A stretch of 64,000 bases of DNA, taken from the NCBI RefSeq assembly GCF_040807025.1, contig NC_090942.1:200934747-200998746 (forward strand), written 5' to 3'. Below the pieces are notes generated by a model. It saw only the letters and a list, made by a program, of their open reading frames with translations, ran no database searches and was not told where the DNA came from. Of this stretch, positions 36,601 to 47,789 are shown in pieces. Positions within the stretch are counted from its first letter, which is position 1, and every line of letters starts with the position of its first letter. Source of the stretch: Struthio camelus. Lineage: Eukaryota; Chordata; Aves; Struthioniformes; Struthionidae. The position numbers were made by a program, and so were the translations under genes.

Positions 36601-39600
36601 GCTGTTACCGAACAAGATATGCTATGTCAGTTTACAGCTGTGCCTCCTTGACCAGTTGCATTTTAAACGATATTCCAGGCCACAATGTTTTAATACATAT
36701 TGTTTTTTAATATATTTTGGGCCGTTGTATTTCAAGCCGTAATCATCTGGAAGCTGTTTCATAACCTTCTGTCTATTCAATGTATCAGCTTCTGTGTGTT
36801 TGAAAACCAGTTTCCTGAAAACAGGCACTTAAATAGACATTTAGACCTAATATTACTGTGACGAGTGTCTTATTTTCAAACATAGTGAGCATATGTGATT
36901 GTTTTAATGTTTACTGGAAGTTGCTGGTATTTAGAGTCTTTCAGTGTTTCGAGACATAACTTGACCTATATTCAAGTACTCCTGAGAGTTTATGTTGAGG
37001 ATTACACAGCAATAAAAGTTGAATTGGTTCCTTTTAAGGAAAAGTCAGTAACTTTGGTATATTTTTAGTCTAAATTTGGAATATAATGTGTAATTAAATA
37101 TAAAATACAATATATCTTTTCTCCAAGTGTGATTGATCATCTTTTAACTGGCCCAAACTACTTCATGTTAACAAATATTTGTGTCTTGGGTCAAGCTATA
37201 ACATAAATAAGTTACAAAACAGATTGTAAGTTGTCTTTGCATGCTGTTAATGCGATTCACTGTTATGTTGCCTTCCCCCTCCTTCATAGAGAGGCAGTAT
37301 GATGAAGTAGTAGAAATTTGTGGCTAATGGATAAAAATTATACAGCAATATTTATTGGTTTTTAAAGGTTTTCCTCAAGATTTAAGAAAAGAGTAATAGG
37401 AAACCAGACAATAATGTAACTGACTTAATTAAGATTCTGCTTGAATACTTGAAATAGCTAAATGTGGGGAGTACTTGTGTCAAGGAAAAAGAGGAAATGG
37501 TCTTAGGTCAAAAGCGTCAAACTGATATTCAGAATGTTTGTCTTCAGCTGATGGTCTTGCAGTTTTAATGCAGCCCTGCAAGGCACGTAACTCTGCTTTA
37601 TCTCAGTTCTACTTCAGATAACTTAGAGAAGGCATTAAGAATAAAAATCTCAGTGGTCTGTCTTCTAAGAGCACCACAGAAGCCTTAACGATGTCCTAGT
37701 TCTCCCCCTCTCCCTTTTTTAAACCCAAGATTAAGCATGCCCTTTGTTTCAGCTTCATTTAAAAATAGTTTCTGTCTTAGCACCCATAGGACCCTATGGT
37801 TACAATGAGCTGATTTTTTTTTCAATGAGCTGATTCACATTGCTAGAGAAATTAAAATCTGAAAGAAATACAGACTCGGTGAGTGTTAGCCTTCTGGGTT
37901 CTGTGCTCTGTGTGGCATTGTTCATCAGACTACAGCTGAGCTGTGTGAGTGCAGATTATGTCCGTTAGGTCAGGACAGCATACCATCCACTGTAGCCAGA
38001 ATGCTGGGACACCTAAATTCTTCACTATTATTCAGATGCTCACACTGTATTTGGAGAATTCACATGGCTTTCTGAACACATCAGGGCTTGATTCTGCAAG
38101 TGATGAAGTTTTCTGATTATGTCCCCCCTTTTTTCATTGTATAGATAACTGAAATCTAGAGCATTGGAGATAAGTCCCCTCTAGCCTAAGGAACTTGCAA
38201 TGGTATCTACTTGAAATAGAATCTCTAGACAAGAGGGTTTGTTTTTTGGGTTGTTTTGGGTTTTTTTTAGAATGGAGGATGTTTTTTCAACTAAAACTGT
38301 TTGAGTTAACATAAGATAACTTTTCAAACATTAGTAACGGAGGAGTCTTGAAAAATAAAGAATAGCGATTTCTAAATTATCAGCATAGATGGAAAAAGTC
38401 GACTCGGCTATTCTTCTTTCAAGAAGGTTCAATAGAACCCTTAATGGTTCTTAATCATCCTAAGTATTCAGTGGACTGGCTAACCTGAGAGAAGTTCTTG
38501 AAGGCAGCATCGTCAGTATCATCATTAAGATGGGAAGAATTTGTATTGCGAACTTCTGGTTTCAGTATCAATCTCCTTTTTAACCAAGGACAACACATCC
38601 CTATCCTCTTCTCTGCTCCCCACCCTCCCTTCCAGAACTTACGTGTGTTAAAGCTGTCTGTAATGTTGTTGTTGTTGTTGCAAGAAATTTTCTTTGATTA
38701 GACCAAAAGAGAAAGAAGTATTAACTGAATGTTTGAATGACACTGATCACAGGGCTCCTTAATTCTAGTTGAAGGCTGCAGTAGGGTGTTTTCTAGAACT
38801 ACTGATCCTTTTTGAGCTGTTCTAAATCTCTAGGCTGAGATGATTTTCACTCAGACTTCTTAATGTTCCAAACTCAAGTATGATAATTCTGTAAGTGGTT
38901 TGCAATGGGATATTTTGAAGAATTATTCATCTTTGCATGCCTAAACAATAGTAAGGAACAATTCTTCAAAAACAGGCTGAATATGCAGGTGGCTTTTCTG
39001 GATCCTAAAAACATCTTGGAAGTTTTCATAGATACTCTGTGATCCATTTAGAAGTCTAACCATACCCTTCAGCATTTAAATGATACTGTAGAAGTGATGT
39101 ATACTGGCCTAGTGGCATAGTTTCTGTACACGTACACATATCTCTAACAGATTACCTGCAGAAGAGTGGGAGAAATCTTTCCCTAGTCTTGTTACAGGTG
39201 TTAGCAGAAACTTTCAATGTAATTTTGTAAGTTTTTGGAATTCTCCAGTGATGATAATTCTCAAAAATAGTTGTCCTAACCACCTTTTTTCTTCTATTTT
39301 TCGCCATGTATACTGCCTTTAATAATTGCATGCTACTTATTCTCTTGATAATCAAAGAACAACTTTTCAAATTTACCTTTATTTTAAGTTGAAAAGGGAA
39401 CTTAAATCTCACATATCTTAAAGATCAGCTTATATTCATTCTCCTGTAGCTCTTTAGTTTCTGCCCTTTCCATCAAGAAACTGCAGGCGGGCATCTTTTC
39501 TAAAAGCATTCACTTTTGTACTTAGAAGTCGTGCAAGGCAGCAAATGTTCTCATCAGTGACATTGAATATCTTTAGCTATGGAGGGCAAACACTACCATA

Positions 39601-42600
39601 CAAAAGTTAAGGTTGCAGTTTGGTATTTCCTAAACCTTTTTAACAACAGGGTTATTGTGTGGATTTCACCCATCACCATTCAGGACTTGTAATGGAAGTT
39701 CTCCTTTGCTTCTACAGTTTTATTTTCTAATTTAATTGTTTTTCTAGTATTTGTAAGAAGTAGCTATGCACAATTCTGCCTCTGCCAGACCAAGTAACAA
39801 GCTCTCATATACCGACAAATTTCTGTTGCTCGTTTAAGGGCATGATGATTCCATCCAGAAATAGGCTTCAAAACATGAGTGCTATCTATTAGGGATGCTT
39901 GGTAGGCAAATACATATCTTCCAGTAAGAGGGAATCATAAAGGAAGAGCAGGGGTGAGTGCACTACAGAGAAGAAGAATCCCAGAGATTGTATTCCTTTC
40001 AAAAGAGTAAGGTATAAAAAGAACTTGACGTTAATATTAATGAGCTGAAATCACAACAAAGTGACAAGTGGCGTTATATTTCTCCCACAGACACATATAC
40101 GCTTCCATATTCCTCTTTCCAGTCAAAAGCAGAGATCTAATAAACCTCTTAAATACAAAAGCCACTTGTCACAATTTGTTTAAAGGCTAGTCTAAGGTAA
40201 AAGATACATTCTCTCAGAAGAAAACTGTGCTGAAAAAATGAGGTAAATCACAGTAACTAGTTTTTTCTGTAATAAGTAAGACCTTTTTTTTTCCTGCAGA
40301 TAAGCAGCAAAGATGAAGACTTCTTAGACCTTTCAGTTGATGTGGAGCAAAATACTTCCATCACTCATTGTTTAAGGTAGATACAAAAATCTGAAGTTTC
40401 TTAATTTGTCTTTCATCTTTTACCTAGAAAGCAAGAAGTAAAAATAAAAACTCACATTCATTTGACTAAACAAATTTTTGGCTTATGTAGTCTTAGAATG
40501 TAAAAATCATATGTTTATAACTTTTTAAAATGGCTGTATATTTCCAATATGAAACTAGTGTCTATAGCTTTTCTTTTTTATGTTTTGGTTTTTTTACACT
40601 TAGGGGTTTCAGCAATACAGAAACTCTGTGCAGTGAATACAAATATTACTGTGAAGAGTGTCGCAGTAAGCAAGAAGCACATAAAAGGTACATCAAATCG
40701 CAGAGGAAAAAAACCACTACCTTTAAATAATTCTTATATTTCCTTGTATATGTGTGTGTATTGGGCAGGGAAGAGGGTTTTTTATCCCTTAATTATCCTG
40801 ACTCTTCTTCTATTAAAAAACTTTGTTGCCTTCTTCTTGCTTGAATTCAATGAGCCTACTTGCAGGAGTAAAAAGAATTTATGTAAAGCATTTTGGGAGG
40901 CCTTTGATCGTGATTTATTTTAAAAAGGAGAAAAAAAATGGTCGTAAGCCCCCCAAAAAACCGAAAAGAACAGCATTAAGAACTAACAGTGGCTAATCAA
41001 AGGTTATGATTAGTGATGAAAAATCACTAATTTCACGTGACTTTTTAAATTTGGTTTTCTCTAGACAAATTAAATAAAGTAATTCCTGGAAATGTGATAA
41101 GATAGGAAAGGTTAATACAACTGATGGAGTAAACAGGTTAAAGCAGATTAATTTTTACAGTTGCTGTAAGAGACAGTTTCATACTGCTTTTTTTTCTGAT
41201 CCAGTCAGAATGAAGCTCATAATGTTATATTTTTGTTAACTGAGTTTATGATTTCTTAAAAATATGTAATTAGGTGTGCTAAACTTTTTGCTTGACAGTG
41301 CTCCTGAAAAGTAGCAAAATATCCATGGAAGCCCGAGTCTGTTTTTCTGTTTTTTTTTTTTTTTTTTGGGGGGGGGGGGGGGGGACACAAACATTTCTTG
41401 CCCGTCTAATATTGCTTTTCTTCTTGTTTACATCTTTGAACAACTATGATTTTGTGTACTGTGTTGTATTTATTACCTGAGAAAGTATTTGGCTGCTTAT
41501 AGATGAGTTGAAGGGATGGGAACATTGACATGCTGTACTGGTTATACCGCTGGTTATTTAGTTTACCATAGATTAACCGCATGTCTTCTGGCATCTCTTC
41601 TGCAAAGTCTACCTTGACGTGTTACCTAAGCTTACTAATTGGTGTGTATTAGAGGGCTGCGAAGCCAGGTCTATCCTGTTGTTTTCTGCTGGCTTAGCTC
41701 TTCTGCTGTGTGGGAGGTAATGTGATCCCCAACCAGTGTAAGCTGTGTTGACGTAAACCTATGATGTAGGTGCTGCTGTATTGGCAAAACATAGCTTTTA
41801 TTGTTTGTGTTTTGCTTTTCATATGGGGCTTAAGTCAAGTTTCACTATGTTCCTGATTTTCTTCCGTTTCTATGATAAGAAGTTTATCTGTGATAGTGTC
41901 TACTCAACCAGCAAAAGTGGTATAATGGATTTCTTCACCAGCAAAAGAGCTCCTGTTGTCAAACACAATTGTATTACAAGAAGAGGACTTTCATTTTGAA
42001 AAGATGTTTACCTTCACATGTTAGAGGCTGTAAGAGAACTGAATTTTTACAATGAATTTAAATAAGAAGGATATATAAAAAGAGCAGGGCATGGACAAAC
42101 ACTAATGCAAAATAGTAGGTTCAGCAGAAGCATAGAGATAGTAGATTCAAGTGAAGGGAGTTTGTTGTTTAAAACTTTCCATAAATTGCTACTTATTCCA
42201 AAGGTAATGTATTACTAGCACTACCCATTCTGAGTTCAAGAACCTTTGACAAATGTATGTCTTTTCTTTGAAATAGGCCAGAAATAATGTCCATGTCTCA
42301 GTAATAAATTAACTCTCCCTAAAAGTAGTTTCTTCTATCATCTATCTGCCCTTCTCCGTTTTTTTTTCCTCATTTGCCAGTTCCCTTGTAGGCCATTGAG
42401 AAAACTCGAGTCTAATAGGTTTTCCTGCTATCACTGTAAATTCAATGAGTGAAAGGGAAAGAAGGTGAGTTTCCAAGGATTTTGTCCCCACCTCTATCTT
42501 TTGAAAAAGGATTGTTGTACAGACAAATTTGCTGACTTTCCAAGAATATAGTCTTAGTAGACATGTGTGAAACCTTCAGCTAGGCTGTATTGTTGAGGCT

Positions 42601-45600
42601 TTAGAGCTATCTTTTGGGGCTGAAGACAGTTTGACAAAATCAGCACAGTACTGATCTGAGGCAATTAGCTATGCCAAGAAGCACTCTAGCTTAGGTGCGC
42701 CATTAATATGGGCAAATTTATCACTCAATGAGTGGAAGTCTGTATTCACTGCCATGCCAGCTGTGCTTGGCTCCTGAGGACTTGTAGGCGCTGAGGTGTG
42801 GTTTCAATATCTCAAATTAGGGAAAGGGGCTAGTGAGCCCTCAGTAAAGCTATAGTCACACTTTCTAGCTATTACTTCTGTAAAGTAGTGCTTGAACACA
42901 TCCACAAAACTGCTATGCAAGAGTCTAACGTTATCTTGTTTGGGTAACGTGAGGTAAGGTGAATAACAGTATGTTGAATATTAAGTGAACGATTTGATGT
43001 AAAAACTTGCAGTAACATATATAACAAAATAGTGTTGTTTATAATGCTTGTTTGTCTTGACCAGTTTATTAGGAAATTCAAATGGAACAGGATCTCTGAA
43101 ACGACTTTGTTGCAACACCTCCACTGTATACGAAGTGGTTTGTAGGTTTTGCTTTTGGGAACTCAGGAAAGCTATAGGGAGATATGTTTAAAAATTGAAT
43201 TCTGTGCTATGTGATTGTTATTCCCAAGTTATTAAGTGAGTTGATCACAGCTCTTTATTTAGCTTATTATTTTAAATATATTTGCAGTTCTCTCAATTGT
43301 TAAAATCTACCCTTAGTTTAAGCAAGAGCACAAACTGCTGTTAGCTTTGCAATGTAGGATGTGCTCAATATTTATTAAATAGCAGATCATCTGAGTATTT
43401 TTTAATGCTTACACAATTTTTTAGAGTTTAGTAGATGGGTTTTTTGATTGTCAACATCAGCACTTGTGCTGGATTTTGGAAATACTAGACTTTTTTTTTT
43501 TTTAATTTCAGGATGAAAGTAAAAAAGCTGCCTATGATTCTAGCTCTCCATTTGAAGAGATTTAAATACATGGATCAGCTGCATCGATACACAAAACTCT
43601 CTTATAGAGTAGTTTTTCCTTTAGAGCTTCGTTTGTTTAACACCTCAGGAGATGCCACCAATCCTGACAGAATGTATGACCTTGTTGCTGTGGTAGTTCA
43701 TTGTGGAAGGTAATAACCGTGTATTTCACATAAGGGATCTTTGTATGAGCTTAACTGTATTTTTTAAAAAAGTTCATAACTCTAACGGCATTTAAAAATC
43801 TCTTCAAAAAAAAAAGTCTCTTTGTAAGGAAAATATTGTAGAACAGATAATCCTTTATAACGCATTTCCTTTAGTATTTCTTTTACAGAGCTGAGCAACA
43901 TTTTCTGAAGAATGAATTTTATTGATTAGTTTGTTTTCTTGCTTTCAAAGTATGACTAGTAGATTTGTATTAGATTTTGCTATATTGAACAAATATTTTT
44001 ATGATTTTAAGTCTTAACATCAGGGCTGCAGTACAAACTACTTACTAAGTAGATTAAAAAATCCCTAAGTGGAAAATGATGAATGAACATCTAGAATCAC
44101 AGAATAACTTACATTGGAAGGTCAGCTACTTCAACCTCGAAGCAGGTCTAACTTTGTCTTTAGATTAGGTTGCATAGGACTTTGTCCAGCAGAGTTTCAG
44201 AAATCACTGAGGGAGGACATTTCACTGCCTCGCTGGGCTGTGGATTCTAGTCTATCAGCATTCTGTCTGTGGATTTTTTTTTCCCTTATATCCAGTCAGT
44301 GTTTCCCATGCTGTAATTTGTGACCCCTTCCTCTTGTCCTTTCACTGTGCATTTCTGAGCTCTGCCTGGCTCTATTTTCTTTATAACCACTCCTCTTTAG
44401 GTAGTGGAAGCCAGGAGTTGGGTTCTCCCACTTAATCTTCTCCAGGCCGAGCAAAATCAACTCCCTCTGCCTCTCTTCATCCATTTCGTGCTGCGGGCCC
44501 CTGACAATCTTGGTGGCCCACCACTGGACTTCCTCCAGCGTATCAATCTCTCTCTTATACTGACAGGGCCCCATCTGGGAATCCCATGCCCAGTTCTGGG
44601 CCCCAGAGTGTGAATAGAGGGGAACAATCACTTCACTGCTGGCTGTACTCTTACAGTGCAGCCGTATATAGCGTCAGCCCCATCACCAAAGTGATATGCT
44701 GCTGACTAACAACTCAGCTTCCTGACCACCTGGGCCCACAGGCCCTTTTCTTCAGAGCTGCTACCTAGCCAGTTGGTTTCCAGCCTGTACCGTTGCATGG
44801 AGTTATTCTGGTACAAGACTTGGCATTTGTTGAACTTCATGAAGTTTTTGTCAGCTCATTCTTCCAGCTTTTTGAGGTCCCTCGAAATGGACAGGTACAC
44901 ATACATGTCATACACACAGATGGTAGCCTTCCCGCCCTGCTCTAGACATAAGGAAAATTGCGTAAGTGCCATTAGTCAGTTAAGGGAGTTCCAGAACTGT
45001 TTAGTAGTTGTCCATTTTCAGTTGTAAGGTTCAGATAGTTCTGAAAGTGTATTGTTTCCTTGGCTGAAATCTGATTAAAATACAGGACACATTAAGATAT
45101 AGGACAAAGGTTTTTTTCTGTAACAGTTGTAGAGAAATTTCTTGTCTGTCATAACATAAAGTGCTGTGCATTAGAACTGTTTTAATTTACTTGGGAGCCC
45201 TTCTTGTTGCTGTGAGGATTCTTCGGACGTCTGAGCTGTAAGTTTAATTCAGTTTTCCTTTAGAGTGGAATTTTTTTTTTTTGCTTGTTTGTGTATCGGT
45301 TAAAGTGATTCCTGACTGAGGCTGTAGGGGAACAGCAGTTGTACATGGTTTTTCTTCATGAAGATTAGAAATGGTTTGGAATTTAGTCCATCCTTTTGTA
45401 ACATCAGAATGTTTTTTATTTTAATTATTGTTAAATGTTGCTAAATGTAAAGAAAAAACACTTTAATGAAATACTTTTATACATACATATGATTTATGTT
45501 CTTTTTTTAATTTTATTTTACAGTGGCCCTAATAGAGGACATTATATTGCAATAGTGAAGAGTCATGATTTTTGGTTGCTTTTTGATGATGATATTGTAG

Positions 45601-47789
45601 AGGTAAGCTTTATGTAACCCTGGCCTCTTTTCCTCCTCCTCACCGGAGCACGTGTATCTCCCGTGCATGTGTGATTACTTAAAGTAAAAGGACTGGTATG
45701 CTGATGAAAAGAGGGTTTAACCACAGTATAAATCAGTGGTAACTGCAAGTGCAGGGCTGCACCTTACCATGTGACTCTACAATAGTTTGAATTGTGTCTT
45801 GGTTTTCACACTTCTTGAGAAAAGCTTCTCTGTGTAGGGCCAGCCTCTTTCTCCTTCGTTTAGTAAGCTACTTCTGTGGCCAGAATATATGGCAAATAAA
45901 GGTATAGATAAGTTGATTGGAAATTGGAATGATTTTTTGGAGCAATCACTTGTTCATGTTTTTTAGGAGCTTATGATTTAAGGTAATGGATTAGTCACAT
46001 TGTCTGTTCTGTCAGATATCCTGGATTGCTTCAGTAGAAGCTGAAACGAATATCAAAATAGGCAGAAACTTCAGGTTTCTGAGATTTCACCCTAAAACTT
46101 AAAAGCTAACCCTAGAAACAGGAGCCTTTTGCTTCTGGTTATCTTATTAATATTAACCATACTTTGAGATACTCTTATTATTCAAAAAAATGTTTCTAAA
46201 TCTTTATCAAGAACTTGTCGTACATTACTTTTAACTAGTTTCTTGGAACAGCAGTATTCCCTTCACCAATTTTGACTTTGTCACCTTTCAGTTTAACAAG
46301 TTATATTTTATTCTTTGAGAGAAAGAGCAGAAACTGCTGGTGTCCCTATTCTTTTATGTTGTCCCAGGTTTTTTGCTTGTTCTGTCATCTTCCTTCGCAG
46401 CCCACCCTTGTCTAGGCTTATGCGTGAACAGAGGTATGATTGTGCTGTCCAGATTCTTCTTCTGACCTTATTTAGATTAATGAAGCCTGTAAAATGAATG
46501 ATGTATATTTTTTCGTACAATATTGAACTGCATAATTAAAAAGCAGGAAAATGTGTGAGGCAGGAGTTGGACTTGCTGTGTTAATTGGCAGGACAAGTAA
46601 GAGTATTGAGGGCTTCTTTCTTGCAAGCCACGTTAAGGACTATTTTTCACACAAGGGAAAGTAAAATGATTGCCTCTGTATCTTACCAAGATACACTGTA
46701 AATTGAAATGTCTTCATAGGGTCAAAAGTTTGCTTTTCTACAGGGAGAGCAGATGGAGTTTGTGGTCATATCATTTCACAAACATTAGGGACAATCCCTC
46801 CAGTTCTAAGCAATAATGATTCTTGCAGTATATTAATATCTTGGCAGTAATATATTTTTTTTCTCTTAGTTGTTCTGAAGAAGAAGGAAAGAATATTTTT
46901 GCTCTTAGATCTAAAATATCTCACTGCCTGCTAGTCACATGGTTCTTCAATTTTGAATGACTTTCTTTTTCATCCCAAATAATGGGAATGAGATTAAATG
47001 TGACGTCTGCATAAGTGAAGGAAATTTTATCTTTCCCCCTTTTCGTTATTTGTAGCCTAATTGCCCTTGATTTAAAATGTGACAAGAGCTTACTTCTAGT
47101 TTCAGTTTCTTTTGTTTACAAAGATACTGACAGTAAAAACCTGATGGTACTCTTTTCACCTTCTAGAAGCTTTATATCTTTCCCAAAAACCTTGGTTATA
47201 GGAGGCTTTTCAGCCTAATATGGTCACAGGCAAGCATTGTTTGTGACAAGCTTAGAAAAAGTTAGTCTTCCTTCCCTGCCTTTTCTTTATTCTCATCTGC
47301 AGTTTATTGGCTTACACTGTTTAGTTTAGTAATGACAGTCTGTACATACATTCTTCATACTGATTTTAAAGTTTCAGTAGGATAGTATTTTCTTTAAAAC
47401 TTCCTTTTTTATAATCTTTTTTTCAAGTACTGCACCAAAAGTTGCATTTGTAACAGGTTCACTTAATACTAAAACCATAAATATATGTTACCCTCTGTGC
47501 ACTTGATGGGAGAGAGGGAAGCCAAAAAATAAAAGATTTAAGAATTACTTGGATTTTATTACTTTCTGAAACAAGTGAAAGTTTATTTTTGTTTGATATG
47601 GAGAAGAATTCTTAAGAGTGGAGCTTAATGTAATGTATGTGTTATATAAGATATTCTTACTTTAAATTTTTGGGCCTTTGCATACAGAAAATTGATGCAC
47701 AAGCTATTGAAGAATTCTACGGGTTGACATCAGACATCTCAAAGAACTCTGAGTCTGGTTACATCCTCTTCTATCAGTCCCGAGATTGA
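7065..47789 (+). CDS. USP12: Ubiquitin carboxyl-terminal hydrolase 12 (whole gene, nine exons, spliced)
   Basis: A cysteine protease of the USP (C19) family that removes ubiquitin from substrates. Known partners of the family member are WDR48/UAF1 and WDR20, which activate it. Joining 7065-7112, 24137-24217, 31405-31618, 35094-35320, 40300-40376, 40604-40687, 43512-43709, 45524-45602 and 47688-47789 gives 1110 nt, that is 369 codons plus TGA, with no stop and all introns GT-AG. Seen in the protein: Cys box with nucleophile Cys48 (exon 3), QQDAHEF box (exon 4), zinc pairs Cys185/Cys188 and Cys232/Cys235 (exons 4 and 6), His box GPNRGHY with His316, and FDDD with the catalytic Asp (exon 8). USP12 rather than its paralogue USP46 is indicated by the N-terminal MEIL extension, the [10 protein letters not shown] loop, [26 protein letters not shown] and the C-terminus SRD. 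It is one residue shorter than human in the exon-4 loop. The annotated ATG (7065) is chosen by homology; an alternative at Met5 is discussed in the findings. Confidence 0.98.
7887..7906 (+). repeat. T20 tract in intron 1
   Basis: Uninterrupted run of 20 T. Confidence 0.95.
11470..11509 (+). repeat. 20-bp tandem duplication in intron 1
   Basis: AATCCACCTTAATCGGTGTA at 11470-11489, followed head to tail by a copy with one mismatch (G to A) at 11490-11509. Confidence 0.9.
14731..17637 (-). pseudogene. CR1 ORF2 (apurinic-type endonuclease plus reverse transcriptase), broken
   Basis: Endonuclease segment about 17637-16560: [30 protein letters not shown], then SFNHPDICW, where the family has GDFNHP (catalytic Asp lost), and GCSDHEM. 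Linker 16560-16103 with FFKYIRK. Reverse transcriptase 16098-14731: [44 protein letters not shown], and KCADDTKL at 15461-15477 (FADD in the family; Cys replaces Phe here). Lesions: TGA at about 17032, a 17-nt insertion at 16564-16580 that shifts the frame, two stops downstream of it, a small deletion near 16100-16110, and paired frame changes around 15595-15625. The last 290 codons are uninterrupted. Confidence 0.9.
17370..18623 (-). pseudogene. CR1 ORF1 (coiled coil plus SGNH esterase domain), broken
   Basis: One frame runs from about 18623 down to 17370 with two in-frame stops, at 18258-18260 (TAG) and near 17985-17990 (TGA, probably a decayed CGA Arg codon). The N-terminal part has CQLCQRL and a leucine-rich heptad-like stretch ([17 protein letters not shown]) that looks like a coiled coil. 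The C-terminal part has the SGNH blocks: GDS in [15 protein letters not shown] at 17901-17912, and GIHLTKQG carrying the block-V His. This is the esterase of CR1 ORF1 proteins. Codons upstream of 18623 are interrupted by TAG, so the true start is unclear. Its 3' end overlaps ORF2 in another frame. Confidence 0.85.
22541..22569 (+). repeat. T29 tract in intron 1
   Basis: Uninterrupted run of 29 T, 46 bp downstream of a T15 run (22480-22494). Confidence 0.95.
23358..23408 (+). repeat. 25-bp tandem duplication in intron 1
   Basis: GTTTTTGAGTAGAGCATACT and the next five bases (23358-23382), repeated at 23384-23408 with one G/A mismatch and one spacer base. Confidence 0.9.
24137..24217 (+). CDS. 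USP12: USP12 coding exon 2 (residues 17-43)
   Basis: 81 nt between acceptor ttctag and donor gtaagt, phase 0 on both sides. Encodes [16 protein letters not shown] and then [11 protein letters not shown], leading straight into the Cys box. Because it is symmetric (81 nt, phase 0-0), skipping it would keep the frame. Confidence 0.98.
24218..31404 (+). other. USP12: USP12 intron 2
   Basis: 7.2 kb, GTAAGT...TTATAG, phase 0. AT-rich, with an A21 tract at 24613-24633. No repeat family or ORF that I recognise. Confidence 0.95.
24613..24633 (+). repeat. A21 tract in intron 2
   Basis: Uninterrupted run of 21 A. No retro-copied gene precedes it. Confidence 0.95.
31405..31618 (+). CDS. USP12: USP12 coding exon 3 with catalytic cysteine (residues 44-115)
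   Basis: 214 nt after acceptor ttatag; ends in phase 1 at donor gtaact. Begins [14 protein letters not shown], the USP Cys box. The nucleophile Cys48 codon is TGC at 31417-31419, at the same residue number as in human USP12. It continues through the [20 protein letters not shown] segment to the [11 protein letters not shown] region. Confidence 0.98.
31619..35093 (+). other. USP12: USP12 intron 3
   Basis: 3.5 kb, GTAACT...CTTGTAG, phase 1. AT-rich, with a T17 tract at 35025-35041 just upstream of the acceptor. Nothing else recognised. Confidence 0.95.
35094..35320 (+). CDS. USP12: USP12 coding exon 4 (residues 115-190)
   Basis: 227 nt after acceptor cttgtag; donor gtaagt, phase 0. Carries the conserved [13 protein letters not shown] box, the charged paralogue-specific loop [20 protein letters not shown], and the first zinc-binding pair in ETRCLTCET (Cys185, Cys188). 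The loop is one residue shorter than the human one as I recall it (NNSPPDP here against NNNSTPDP). This accounts for 369 rather than 370 residues. Confidence 0.98.
35321..40299 (+). other. USP12: USP12 intron 4
   Basis: 5.0 kb, GTAAGT...CTGCAG, phase 0. Contains a short TGT repeat (38664-38680) and a 13-bp direct repeat 20 bp apart (37803-37815 and 37823-37835). No gene recognised. Confidence 0.95.
40300..40376 (+). CDS. USP12: USP12 coding exon 5 (residues 191-216)
   Basis: 77 nt after acceptor ctgcag; ends in phase 2 (AG|gtagat), splitting Arg216. Encodes [18 protein letters not shown] and then TSITHCL, a highly conserved USP12/USP46 stretch. It is followed by the shortest intron of the gene (227 bp). 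Confidence 0.98.
40604..40687 (+). CDS. USP12: USP12 coding exon 6 with second zinc pair (residues 216-244)
   Basis: 84 nt after acceptor acttag; donor gtacat; phase 2 on both sides. Encodes [19 protein letters not shown] followed by RSKQEAHK. Cys232 and Cys235 are the second half of the zinc site that holds the USP fingers together. The [10 protein letters not shown] wording is that of USP12, not USP46. Confidence 0.98.
40688..43511 (+). other. USP12: USP12 intron 6
   Basis: 2.8 kb, GTACAT...TTTCAG, phase 2. Its notable content is a T18-G17 tract at 41350-41384. Intron 5 (40377-40603, 227 bp, GTAGAT...CTTAG) is directly upstream beyond exon 6. Confidence 0.95.
41350..41384 (+). repeat. T18-G17 compound homopolymer in intron 6
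   Basis: 18 T followed directly by 17 G. The G run is on the USP12 coding strand, so the pre-mRNA carries it. Confidence 0.95.
43512..43709 (+). CDS. USP12: USP12 coding exon 7 (residues 244-310)
   Basis: 198 nt after acceptor tttcag, which follows a T-rich tract; donor gtaata; phase 2 on both sides. Encodes the [20 protein letters not shown] core strand region, the [16 protein letters not shown] segment and [10 protein letters not shown], which runs directly into the His box in exon 8. Confidence 0.98.
43710..45523 (+). other. USP12: USP12 intron 7
   Basis: 1.8 kb, GTAATA...TTACAG, phase 2. About half of it is a truncated antisense CR1 (44093-44960). Confidence 0.95.
44093..44960 (-). mobile_element. 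5'-truncated CR1 LINE in USP12 intron 7
   Basis: Begins at its 3' end with AGAATCACAGAATAACTTAC and the TTGGAAGG motif at 44093. It then covers the CR1 3' UTR and the C-terminal reverse-transcriptase region (minus-strand [17 protein letters not shown] and [19 protein letters not shown]), fading out near 44960. Frames are broken; about 0.87 kb. Confidence 0.85.
45524..45602 (+). CDS. USP12: USP12 coding exon 8 with catalytic His and Asp (residues 310-336)
   Basis: 79 nt after acceptor ttacag; donor gtaagc, phase 0. Encodes [17 protein letters not shown] and then [10 protein letters not shown]. His316 (human 317) and the Asp of FDDD complete the catalytic triad with Cys48. HDF, rather than the HGF of USP46, again marks USP12. 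Confidence 0.98.
45603..47687 (+). other. USP12: USP12 intron 8
   Basis: 2.1 kb, GTAAGC...TACAG, phase 0. AT-rich. No repeat or gene recognised. Confidence 0.95.
47688..47789 (+). CDS. USP12: USP12 terminal coding exon 9 (residues 337-369 and stop)
   Basis: 102 nt after acceptor tacag, ending with TGA at 47787-47789. Encodes [16 protein letters not shown], then [17 protein letters not shown]. The C-terminal Asp is the USP12 ending (Glu in USP46, from memory). The exon continues into a long 3' UTR. Confidence 0.98.
   Translation, partial: KIDAQAIEEFYGLTSDISKNSESGYILFYQSRD

Noticed and set aside
7065..47789. Gene is USP46 rather than USP12
   Set aside because: The MEIL extension, the [10 protein letters not shown] loop, [15 protein letters not shown] and the SRD ending are USP12 residues. 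Only Ile10 resembles USP46.
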